Assembly (NCBI RefSeq): GCF_932294415.1
Contig: NC_065544.1
Span: forward strand, 13,057,351 to 13,121,350
Source: Quercus robur
Lineage: Eukaryota > Streptophyta > Magnoliopsida > Fagales > Fagaceae
DNA length: 64,000 nucleotides
Reading direction: 5' to 3'
In this document: positions 22,280-32,106 of the stretch, piece by piece
Layout of the letters: each line of letters starts with the position of its first letter
How positions within the stretch are numbered: the first letter of the stretch is position 1
Position numbers and translations under genes: made by a program
Notes under the pieces: generated by a model
The model's database searches: none
What the model was told of the DNA's origin: nothing
What the model saw: the letters and a program-made list of their open reading frames with translations, nothing else

Positions 22280-22441
22280 GTACTACATCATCTTCCCGTT
22301 CCAAAAACCTAATCAAAATTTTCCAATTTCCAAAATCCATACCTCAATTTTACCTTTTTATACAATACCCAGCAAATCCACCGAGAGAGAGAGAGAGAGC
22401 TTCAATATTTTTGGGTGAACAGAGAGCTTCAATCTTTAATT

Positions 22442-22483
<42 letters not shown>

Positions 22484-22587
22484 CCGGAACTTTTGAAACT
22501 TCCACAAATTTTCACGTCAGCACGATATTAAAAATAATAATAATAATAAAATAATAAAAATAATAAAATTTTTTTAAAACCCTACCC

Positions 22588-22821
22588 GATGCTCTGCGTT
22601 CTCTCACTGTTTTATTTTTCTTTTTATTTTAGGCTCCAGAGAGACCGAATACTTTCTTCTTTGCCGTTCTCTCTGCTTCTCTCAATTCTCGGAATCCCCA
22701 ACCCGATGCTCTGCGTTCTCTCACTATTTTATTTTTCTTTTTATTTTAGGCTCCAGAGAGACCGAATACTCTTTCTTCTTTGCTGTTCTCTCTGCTTCTC
22801 TCAATTCTCAGAATCCCTAAA
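22588..22821. repeat. Tandem duplication, 117-bp unit x 2
   Basis: gatgctctgcgttctctcac through the end of unit (ggaatcccc) is repeated at 22588 and 22705 with a few substitutions and a small indel. It follows the Helitron 5' end and looks like duplicated 5' UTR sequence. The ORF across it (repeating MLCVLSLFYFSFYF) is a by-product. Confidence 0.75.
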
Positions 22822-22933
22822 CCATAGCCCATGGTCACTCTCTCACTCCTTCAGTGGCAAAAAGTGCCAGCCTCCGGTCGCCACCGTCATATATCGCCAA
22901 AGCCACTACCAGTGCAGGTATTTTATGATTTAA

Positions 22934-25121
22934 TTTTTGCTATCTTAGATTTAGGTACTTGGATTTGGTTTGATTTTCTTTAATTTAGGTATTTGGATAA
23001 TTGGTTTTGATTAAGGTTGAACCTGTGCAAAATTGAAGATATCTGCTTCTTCTTCAACTCTCTCTCAGCCTCCATCTTTTCCCTGAAAAACACAAAACAT
23101 GAACTGACCTCTGACCTCTAGGTTATTGGCGTTAAATTTTTTTTAAAAAATTAAATATGAATTATTGAAGCTTGGCTTAGACTATATGGGAGTGAAACAC
23201 AAGAAAATGATGGGAAAGTTAAGAAGATTCTGCCGTGCGAGCCTTTTCAAAGGCAATTTTGACTTTGTTGGTGTCATGGTGGGTTAACCCCTGAAAATCT
23301 GTCTTTATTAATCTTAATTTTCTTAATTTGTTTTTTTTTGTTTTGTTTTTTTTTTTTTTTTGGTTAGTAAATGAATTATGAATGAATATTGGCCTCAGTG
23401 TTGTATCAATATGCCTCTCTTATATTTTAGGTTTGATTTGTTCAAGTTTAGTTGAAGCTGCTAACTCTGTTGGTTGACCAAATTTGTTGATTTAATGATT
23501 TTAGCATCATCTTCTTAAATCGTTTTCTAGGGAGGGTTTATTACTTTTATTTTATTAGTTATTGAAGAAGACCTTTGTTCATGTTAGGCACACATTCACG
23601 CAATGTTTGAACCAATCTTAGATGCCTAAACCGTTCTTTCCTTTTTTTGGGGTTTACAATAAATGGATTATAGGAATTCAAACCTAAAGTCTTTCTAGAG
23701 AGAAAATTGAATAACACCATTTACTTATCATTGGAGAGTATGTTGTTCCTGTGATACAACCTCATAATTACAAATAGCTACTTTTCATCTGTAAGGGCAG
23801 GAAGAGAAGATGTGGAAATTTATGGTGCTTTGGTCAGCCAAAACTAAGTTATTGGTGAAGGATCTGTCAATTGCATGCCACAAAACCTGCATAAGTTTGC
23901 ATACTCCTAATTTGGCTTTCAATATTGGTCATTGTCCCTAGCAGAAGATACAGCAAGACTTCTTTTGCATCTCTCACGCCCACATGAACCACATTGTGAG
24001 TGTCCTTTCTGTGTTTTTCTTACTTTCTCTTTGTTTATATTGCTCTTGGTATTGGAAATTTTTTGTATACTTCATTGTGTGTGTGATAAATTACAGTGGT
24101 TAGATGTTAAATACTTAGTAACTATTTATACATTTGTATTTTGTTTAAAGTTGTACTACAAGTTGAAGATTTTGGTTGGTGACTATGTTATTTGCTCCCC
24201 AAAGCATTTGTAAAAATGCCTAAACCAAACTTTCCATCACTTAGGAAGTACAAGGAAAAAAAATCTAATAGAAAACTTTCCATCCTTACTGAAAGTTATT
24301 TTGAATCTTAACTTCAATGTGAAGGGTTCACTGAATTTTTTCAGATAAGCTTTCACTTTGAGGAAAATATTTCCTATTAATATAGCAGTCCTACACTCCT
24401 ATTGTTTAGTGCTCTGCTTATGGGGATATTTAGATTTGCTTAGGAATTTTGATTCATGGGAACTGTTTTTGTTAAGGTGGTGCTGTCTTTGTTAGAAAAA
24501 GAGGAAAAGGAAGTTTATAAGAAGCCTAAATCTGAGATAAAGAAAGGGAATTTCTTTCCCCATTGTTACTTCCCAGAAATGCCAAAAATAATTGTTTCAC
24601 TTGAACTTGGGACCTATATGGCTTGAATTGTTTAAGAACTTTGTATGTCTGGAGTAATTTAGTAATAATTTTCATTTTTTAATCCTACTTAGTTTCTGAA
24701 GATATTTTTTTCATCTATTCTTTGTTTGCCGATATCTATTTCTTTCAAATGGTAAATGTTTTAGTGACTCTACTTCTTTACACTATCAATGTTAAAGTTG
24801 TTCTCTATATATGAGTGAAAAGGCTCCACATGTGAGGCTGTACTAACACTTGCATATATATAGTTTGAATGGGGCTCTCTTGATTTTCCTTATCTTATTG
24901 ATGTAATTGAAATATTTAACTTTCTCATCATTGATGCAAAATTTCATAGTCTTCTCTTTGGTTATATTAGTCCTAACTTTGTATTGCTTTGTTTTGTTTA
25001 TTTTTTTTAAAAATCATTTATTTGTTTCTTTTGTTACAATTTTATATAGTGTTGAGGTTAAGGTGTATATGACCATATCTACATTACAGCTAATTTCACA
25101 TCATGTTTTCTTGGCTTACAG
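22934..25121. other. Helitron interior, exon-like bits not identified
   Basis: Intron-like T-rich sequence. A segment at about 23800-23990 has a frame reading EDVEIYGALVSQN then EGSVNCMPQNLHKFAY, with one stop and one frame change. It looks like captured coding sequence but I cannot name it. Nothing else is recognisable. Confidence 0.3.
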
Positions 25122-25213
25122 AGGGCTGAGACCTTGGGAATTGCTGAATTCCCAATACTAGGCTGCATCAGGAATATCCAAGTTGGGGTTAAAGATACAA
25201 TCTTTTCATCAAG
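25122..25213 (+). other. Exon-like segment of unknown origin
   Basis: A good acceptor (ggcttacag) and donor (AAG|GTAAAC) bracket 92 nt. One frame is fully open and reads RAETLGIAEFPILGCIRN then QVGVKDTIFSS. It sits inside the Helitron and is probably another captured exon. No family is recognised. Confidence 0.35.
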
Positions 25214-26629
25214 GTAAACATATTACACATGTTTGTATTATTTTATTGTGAACAAAATAAATTAAGAACTTATTATTGTCACTATCTAGAATAATTTGTG
25301 CATCATGTATCATAAAGAGCTTAATTGTGATCATAAATAAAACTGTCTTTTAAATATATATTGGAAGACTCCTAGAATAACCTACCGTAGATGGGTGGAA
25401 TCTCATTAAAAATCTTGAGGTGAATGGGATGTATGGTCCACCATGGTTAATAAATAGATTTTAACAGGCACATGAATCAGTAATGAAATTGGTCTGTCCA
25501 GTTCACACTGATTTGTTACTGTGATGATTTCCTTGAAACTTCAATATTAATGAAATGGTAGTGAAGTGATTTGTGTTGTTGCCTTCCATTTCTTTGTGTA
25601 TTGGCAGAATACACACACACACATTACACTTCAATCAATAACTTCCATGGGAACGTCCTGTAACTTCTGTTTATGTAAGAAATATGAAGTTGAAATCAAA
25701 AGCTGCTTTTAAGCAATAAATGAGTAATCCATCCAATGCTAGGTAACAATAAGAAATAAAGAATTGAAGGAAAATTCAAGTCTAAAACAATATAGCTAAT
25801 CAAAATCGTAGAAACCCCATAAGAGATTATCCTAAAGAAAACAAAATAATTTTCTCTCAAAGACTATTTCTTTGGCTACTGATTTTATGGCTACTAAATT
25901 GGATATGTCACTTGATGATCTTATTAAAAATAGAGGTTCCCGTGAGAGAGTTAGATAAGTAACAGCTATTTGATTTAGTTTTATAGATTTTTGTAGATTA
26001 GGTATTTTGTTGTATATTTGCTTCTCATAGTGCTTATTAAAAGTGGCTGTATTGGATATTGCATGATGGTGGTAATATTTTTTAGAGACTTTTAATTATT
26101 GATTTTGTCCTTTTCAATGTTGGGCTTTTCTGGGTTTTACATGTAATGCTATTCTTAAAATTTTAGTTGATAATCTGTTTGAGTGATGAGGGGAGAAAAT
26201 CAAACGTCTTGATTTGAATTATATGGAGTAGTAAGTATGGTTAAGCTATATATAGGTAAATCATTCCAAATTTTTGCAGCATTCCCTGTTTTAATGTTTT
26301 GAAGATAAAATGTTAAGGATAGTCTTTTTAAAAAAAAAAAAAACCATGCAGAGGGTTGTAATTTACTGCTTCAATTTTTTAATCACATTTATGATGAGTA
26401 TTTCTAATCATGGCTTTTGATTGAAATTTAATGGCCAAAATTGCACCATATTTGTCACAAATAAAAAGATATATGTGGCAACTAACAATGGCAAAATTGC
26501 TAATTGATGTGCATCATAAAATGTTGAATTTTGGTTAAAAGGCTGATATCAACCTAATTTTTAGCATCTTTCACAATTTTACGTGAATACATGTAAATTT
26601 GTTCAAAAGTTAATTTTTATGCCTTACAG
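25214..26629. other. Helitron interior, non-coding
   Basis: AT-rich, intron-like, with a short (CA)n run at about 25610-25625. No coding is recognised. Confidence 0.4.
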
Positions 26630-26707
26630 GGTTTTGAGGAGTATATAAATTTAATTCTAGATGATGCTGGAAAAGTCAACATCAAGAGGAAGAGCAAAAA
26701 ACTTTAG
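26630..26707 (+). pseudogene. SmE (snRNP core) exon fragment captured by Helitron
   Basis: After a strong acceptor (gccttacag) the frame reads GFEEYINLILDDAG then KVNIKRKSKKL and TAG at 26705-26707. This is the Sm2-region exon of small nuclear ribonucleoprotein E (family pattern GF.EYMNLVLDDA..V..K.K). SmE is a core ring subunit of the spliceosomal U snRNPs. The conserved continuation that should follow the KK(S)RKP stretch (LGRILLKGDN-type) is lost after a frame-breaking change, and the upstream Sm1 exons are absent. It lies about 380 nt from the Helitron 3' end, so it is cargo rather than a gene. Confidence 0.7.
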
Positions 26708-27060
26708 ATGGGTTCATTTTCCTTTACTTTTAATCTCTCAAATGTACATGCTTTGAACATGGTACATCTATTTTGTTATAGATACATCTTGGACATCAAG
26801 AATGATTAATATAATTTATGAAAGATATTTGGTTGAATGAGTATGAAAACTATATTTGTGTAATTAATTGTATTGGATAGTACTTATATCAGTTATATAT
26901 TTTTTAAATATGATTTCAAGCTCTTGGTTATCACGATTTCTCAGTGCATGTGATAAATTTTATTATCATGCAAGTGATAGATTTTATTGGTTTGGTATAT
27001 AAATTACATCATGATATTGATTTTTTTTTTTTTCATATTAGGGAAGTTATCAATAGCTTT

Positions 27061-27089
27061 CTCGTGTATCGCACGGGTTAGCGACTAGT
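27061..27089 (+). mobile_element. Helitron 3' terminus (hairpin + CTAG|T)
   Basis: ctcgtg-tatc-gcacggg hairpin, a 7-nt spacer, CTAG, then T. It has the same geometry as the 8.08 kb terminus. Confidence 0.7.
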
Positions 27090-27499
27090 TAAAACTAAAA
27101 TTGAGGAATTAAAATTTTTTTGAATTTTCTAATCTGGCCTTTTTTTATTGTTTTATTAATTTAAATCTCACGTGGCATTTAAAAAATGTCAAATAAATTT
27201 TTTTAATAATATTTTAATTATCATGTAAGCGTTATGTCAGTCATCAGGCACTCCATCAGTCACATAAGAAATTTCTTCTAGCGGATTGACGGTAAAGATT
27301 AAAATAAAATTGTTTTTCTTTTTTAGAGACTACATTAGTAGCAAAATCAATTTAAGAAACAAAATGAGAATTGGTCCAAAACGTATGGACTAAAATGTAT
27401 TTTTGCCTATAATTTATACTTTTAAAGAACATCAAGACCTAGATTCTAAGCTCAATGAAATCTAGATTCAAACCATCAAATTTTGTCTTGTTTGGCTAA

Positions 27500-28211
27500 G
27501 AGCATTCACATCAGCTCGTTTAAAAGATTCCGTCTATTTTATACCAAAAACCTACTTTTTCTATTTTACACTATCACTTTTACAAAACACCCACATCAGT
27601 TCATCTATTCTATCACCCCACTTATTTAAATAATCAATTTACTTAATTATTTTATTATTTCTCTCACCTCACCGGTTTTAATACGCGCTCTCTCTCCCTC
27701 TCCCTCATATTTTCTGATTTCACTCTCTCTCTTCTATCTCTCCATCCCTCATATTTTCTGATTTCTCTCAAATCCCTCATATTTTCTCCATACCCGGTCT
27801 CTCCTTCTCGGTCTATCTCTGTCTCATCTCTCTCCCTCTTGGTCACAAACCAATCCACATCATCACAGCTCCGATCACAGCTCTGATCACCGATCCACAG
27901 CTCCGATCACCGATCCACAGCTCCGATCACAAGCATCGATCCACAGCAGCACCGATCCATAGCTCCGAGCTCCGATCAAGACCCATACCCACGAGCTCCG
28001 ACCAAGCGAGACCCACGAGCTCCGATCGTGAAGATAAGCACCGATCTGTCTCTTTTTTGTTTTTCCGTTTGGGTTTTTTTTTTTTTTTTTTTTAGCAAGT
28101 ATATCTCTGTGTTGGTTTAAGCACCGATCTGTCTCTTTTTTGTTTTTCCGTTTGGGTTTGTTTGTTTTTCCGTTTGGGTTTTTTTTTTTTTTTTTTTTAG
28201 CACCGATCTGT

Positions 28212-28249
<38 letters not shown>

Positions 28250-28526
28250 CCGTTTGGGTTTGTTTGTTTTTCCGTTGAGGTCGTTGTGCACGGAGAAGAG
28301 AGAGAAAAATTGGTGCGAATGGAAATTAATAAAAAACTAAATACACATGCTACAGTGCCCGTGTAAATTTACACGGGTACTGTAGCTCGTGGAAAATTTT
28401 AGAAGATTATGCATGATTTTAGCTGGACTGATGTAGTGTGTTTTTTGCTTCAAAATGTGTAAAAACGGTCAAAATGTGTATTTTACACATTTATACACAA
28501 TTATACAAGAGCTGATGTGAATGCTC
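27500..28526. mobile_element. PIF/Harbinger-type non-autonomous element, 1,027 bp
   Basis: The left terminus GAGCATTCACATCAGCTC (27500) is matched in inverse by GAGCTGATGTGAATGCTC ending at 28526. TAA flanks both sides (27497-27499 and 28527-28529), a 3-bp TSD typical of the superfamily. The interior holds CT-rich sequence, imperfect repeats of gctccgatcaccgatccaca (27870-28030), and three units of a gcaccgatctgtctctttt / ccgtttgggt module with long T-runs (28038-28255). No transposase is present. The ORFs here are low-complexity artefacts. Confidence 0.72.
28349..28386. repeat. 38-bp near-perfect palindrome
   Basis: gctacagtgcccgtgtaaa is followed by its inverse, with one mismatched pair (g/t). 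It sits inside the Harbinger-type element about 140 nt from its right end and would form a strong cruciform or RNA hairpin. Confidence 0.85.
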
Positions 28527-29104
28527 TAACAATGCAAAACATTAAACAAAAAGGTGGGGCCAGCTACCTTCGGACCTAGCTCACCAAATCATTTCTTTCC
28601 AAAGCTAGAAGAAGACTATGGTGAAAACGGATAGGTAAGTCAAAATGACTTAATTGTCCTTGCACACCAAGATATATATTTTTTTTTTCTCATCTATTAC
28701 CTCCCCCTTACAAGTGGCCACCAACTATCATTTTTGTCCGATTCCAAAAACTTTTCAAAAAATTCATACAAATTACATTTTTCATTCTCTTGTTTTATTT
28801 TTTAGCAAGAAGGAGGAAATTTTTGTATTTATTTTTCATCATTTTAATTTTCCATCATCCAACCAAACACACATGACGATAAACTAAAGTATTTTCTATT
28901 CTTCTACTTTTTCATCTTTTCAATCAAAGAGAGCCTTAATAGTTTTGTATTTTAGTGATATGGTTGGATTCATTCTTTATAGAGAACATGGATTCCCACT
29001 CTTTAAAGTGAAAAAAAGATTAAAAATTGAAAATATTCATAATACAAAGATTAAAACTCAATTGAATAGCTCATTTTACTTGTACAAATGAATGCTTCAC
29101 ACAG
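28527..29104. other. Non-coding, nothing recognised
   Basis: AT-rich sequence. The plus-strand ORF at 28654-28887 is T/F/S-rich and has no domain. Confidence 0.35.
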
Positions 29105-29228
29105 AAGGATCAAACCAGGTAGATGACACAAAGAATGTTGGACATGGAGGAGGCCATTAAGGAGGAGGGAGGAGGGAGCAGGGAGCAGTGGCAAGGGTGG
29201 AGGTGACAAAGGTCATGGTGGAAACTAA
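29105..29228 (+). pseudogene. Glycine-rich protein exon remnant
   Basis: After an acceptor (tcacacag) the frame reads EGSNQVDDTKNVGHGGGH and stops at TAA. A +1-type shift then gives SGKGGGDKGHGGN and TAA at 29226-29228. Both halves look like the Gly/His-rich C-terminal exon of small secreted GRP proteins (VDD.K then G-rich). The stop and frame change mean it is broken. Low-complexity sequence makes the call weak. Confidence 0.3.
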
Positions 29229-29749
29229 AGCCCAACTCTAGAACTCGAGCTCAAATATATGTTTGGCTTTTGTAATGTAATAGAATTAATAAATATGCAT
29301 GCAAAATTTCGGGCAACCAGATTTCGATGCTAAGTGTGTGATGCTTTTGAAATGCTTGAGATTTTGTTTTTGTGAATTGTCTATGTGAGTGCATCCTTTA
29401 TCATTTTATCGTTTTTAAGAAGTCTCCACCTACCATTGGTTTTCTAAGGAGTGATTAGTCACATATATCTATGGACTAAGGTTTTCTCAACTAAACTAAT
29501 AACTTTTATACTTGGATTAGCTAGTGGACCATCTTACATGGGCTTTTAGAATGTGACTTAAGGTGGGACCAAAGAAAAAATAAAAACACTAAGGTGGGAC
29601 CAAAGAAAAAATAAAAACACTATCTCAAATGGGCCTTGAATCTCCTTGTAACTAATGACTAACCCAAAGTTACAATTAATCATAATTTATTTTACTAAAA
29701 ATTTATGGTTGCAATCTAGGTTGTTATTAAATCAAAGATTTATACCAAG
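29229..29749. other. Non-coding flank of the segmental duplication
   Basis: No gene. A short tandem repeat (aaggtgggaccaaagaaaaaa, two copies at about 29551-29610) is present. Confidence 0.4.
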
Positions 29750-29759
29750 ACTCTATTAT

Positions 29760-32106
29760 ATTCACATTTTCCCCCTCCATAAAATCATTTATAGTGAAAC
29801 AAAAAAAGTCTACAGTTTAATCTTTTGATTATTCTTACATTTATGAAATTTATATTTAGAAACTCTTAATTAAAGTGGTCGGACCCAACACACTAAATAA
29901 CCAATTCTCATTAAACCTATCTCAATGGAATGTTTTGTGTCTCTAAAAACAAATTATGGATTCCATCTTGAGAATATGTGTTCTTAGAACACTGTGTAAT
30001 TGCCTAACATCTAATGTTTTGACCATGCAAGATCTCACTCCGGTATACATCAAAGCAAGCAAAATTCATGTTTGAATTCATCATCCACTCAAAATTGAGA
30101 GTCTATGCAAATAGTAGTCATGATATATATATTTGTTCACATGGCCATATTAATAGAACAATAAATCTCATAGTGGTCTAGTTTAATGTATCCCACACAA
30201 TTTAAAAACACCAACATATCAGTTAATCATAATTCTCCACTTTCATGATTAAGACAAATCCTCATAATTTATATGCTTTAGTTTTTGCAGATGAAATGCC
30301 TAATTTCATCACCAACTTCGAACATAGGTTAATAAGTTTATGAGAAACTTATGATTTAGATCTTCTATATGCAGATTTCATTATCATACCTAGATCACAT
30401 ACAATGCATCTCAAAGATTAGAATATATAAAATTCAAATATTCATGCAAAAAACAATCTCAGAAAATAAAACAACTTTTATTATTAAAAAATAATGCTAC
30501 TCAATTGAGTTTTAAGGCACTACTCCTAATAGTGATTATCTCAATATGATGATGTTTCTATGTTTGGTTAACAAATTTATCAATTAAGGAAGTAATTGAG
30601 AATATTCTTTCAAATATAATAAAATGGAGGAAAAGAATACATGTGACTGGCCTTGTTCCTAATTATATGCTGAGGATCCATAGTTAACTCCAAAAATTTG
30701 GAATTAAGGCTTGTTGTTGTATGATAGAGGCTTGGTGAATGTGTCAATCGGGTCAAAATCATGTACAAGTTGAAAATAGGTCTGACTAAAATAAGTTGCT
30801 ATTTGAGGCCTTCTCATAGGTATATATTTATAGAACAACCACACCCTTTCAGTAACAAGTATGTCTGAATATGTGACCCCCCATATCAAATTTGGATATT
30901 GTCCAAATGTGTGTTGTGTGGGTGTGTGATGAGTCCTATATTGGGCATTTACTTGGTAGATTTGAGCTTTATTAACAACTACAAAAATCCTCAATTTTGA
31001 CTAGTCCCTTCGAGGTATAATGCATATAGGTAGTAAGCAAAGACCCACCCAACCCAAAGGGTTAGTTGGATGTTTGGGCTGGGTTCAGTTCCAACGAGTG
31101 GGTCTTATTCAGATTTCAAGTCAGTATCACGTTAAACCCGACCCACTTGATCTAATTTTTTTTCTTTTTTAAATACTAGTTAACAAATTGTTGGGCTTGA
31201 ATAATTTTAGGGGTGTAATTTGCAAATTTAGGAATGTAATTTGCAAACACCCTAAACTTTAGGGTGTAATTTGTCATTTACCCTAATTTTAAATAGAAAG
31301 AATACAAAGTCCAAAACAACCCCCTCCCACACAAAAACACACACCCAAAAATAAAAATAAATAAATAAAAGAGGAAGAGTCCCACAATCTAACCTGAGAC
31401 TCAACTGACCCGCCCATCAAATCGAACTTTTGGGCCAATTAAAAAGTACAGGTCTGAGTTTTATCAGGTTGAGGTGTAGGTTGGGCCTGAAACCGACCAG
31501 TACTTAGCCCTAAACACAAATACGGCAAACACTTTTCTTTGAATCGTTACATAATATTTTGATACTTATAAACCACTCAGAATCCATTTTGTTTGTTGAA
31601 TTGTTATGCTTGTGTTTTAAATACCATCTTTGTATTCTTATGTTATAAGTATCTTTCTCTAATTCTGGTTCATCCTGATTGTTAGGAATCCAAATGTGAT
31701 GTACTGAAGGTTATCATGTATTGCAATGTATGTTAGGAATTCTGATGTGTTTGTTTAGTTAGTGAGATAAGCTGAAGCTGATGTCAGTTAGTTATGCTGA
31801 TGTCAGAGTTTCAATTAGTTAGTTAGTACTCTTTAGGCAGGAAATTTTAAGAGTTGGGGAGGGAGAACTGTATATAAGAGGACTAAGAATGAAGGATATC
31901 CAGAAAATTAACCAAGCTTGTTCTTTCTATTCTTCTCAAGTTCTCCCTATTGCTCAGGAGGTGGTTACCCTCGAAGTAACTCTCATTTTCATCCTTCTTT
32001 TCATCCATTTCTGAATTGCAAAGAACTTAACACTGATCTTCATCTTCTAGATCATGGATTAGTTATTGAATCGTTGTTGATGATATCATGACTGCTCTAC
32101 TGTACA
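29760..32106. other. 3' flank of AAH copy A, no gene
   Basis: Shared with 51.58-53.98 kb. It contains a compositionally unusual block (31.03-31.5 kb) rich in gggttgggc / cccgaccca-type phrases that pair imperfectly in inverse, probably an old foldback element. On the minus strand a TATAAATA motif lies near 30.83 kb with CT-rich sequence after it, which may be LTR-derived. The 96-codon minus ORF at 30704-30994 is broken by a TAA in the other copy and is not treated as a gene. Confidence 0.4.

Larger units (their letters stand above)
22450..27088 (+). mobile_element. Non-autonomous Helitron nested in the MULE
   Basis: The 3' end is an imperfect hairpin (ctcgtg / gcacggg, one wobble) at about 27061-27077, followed by ttagcga, CTAG at 27085-27088 and host T. 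The 5' region starts with a (TA)n run and then aaccggaacttttgaaactt, ccacaaattttcac. It closely matches 48.15 kb (aaaccgaagtttttgaagct, cccacaattttcc), so both share one Helitron family 5' end. The exact TC start is blurred by the microsatellite. No Rep/helicase is present. The cargo includes an SmE exon at 26.63 kb and at least one other exon-like segment at 25.12 kb. Confidence 0.62.
21198..27416. mobile_element. Long-TIR MULE (Pack-MULE-like), 21207-27407, with 9-bp TSD
   Basis: Inverted arms of about 270-300 nt: left 21207-21480, right about 27110-27407. Reverse-complementing the right arm gives ggcaaaaatacattttagtc and then attctcattttg, gattttgctactaatg, ttaaattaataaaac and gattagaaaatt, the same order as the left arm. 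The flanks are tataatttg (21198-21206) and tataattta (27408-27416), a 9-bp target duplication with one mismatch, as Mutator-like elements make. No MULE transposase is present. The cargo between the arms includes the start of an ATG3 gene, which fits a Pack-MULE. A Helitron (about 22450-27088) fills most of the interior and ends almost at the right arm. Confidence 0.65.

Noticed and set aside
21588-22418. 276-codon ORF as one long protein
   Set aside because: Its first two thirds are a translated minisatellite and poly-A-rich sequence. Only the ATG3 part from 22125 to 22279 has homology, and it is followed by intron.
22589-22933. 114-codon ORF with repeated MLCVLSLFYFSFYF
   Set aside because: The repetition follows from a 117-bp tandem DNA duplication in UTR-like sequence.
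27887-28340. Lys-rich or Phe-rich ORFs on both strands
   Set aside because: They are T-run/A-run artefacts inside the Harbinger-type element.
30704-30994. 96-codon minus-strand ORF downstream of AAH copy A
   Set aside because: The homologous sequence at about 52.56-52.84 kb has an in-frame TAA, and no family is recognised. It may be LTR-derived but I could not find LTR ends or a primer-binding site.
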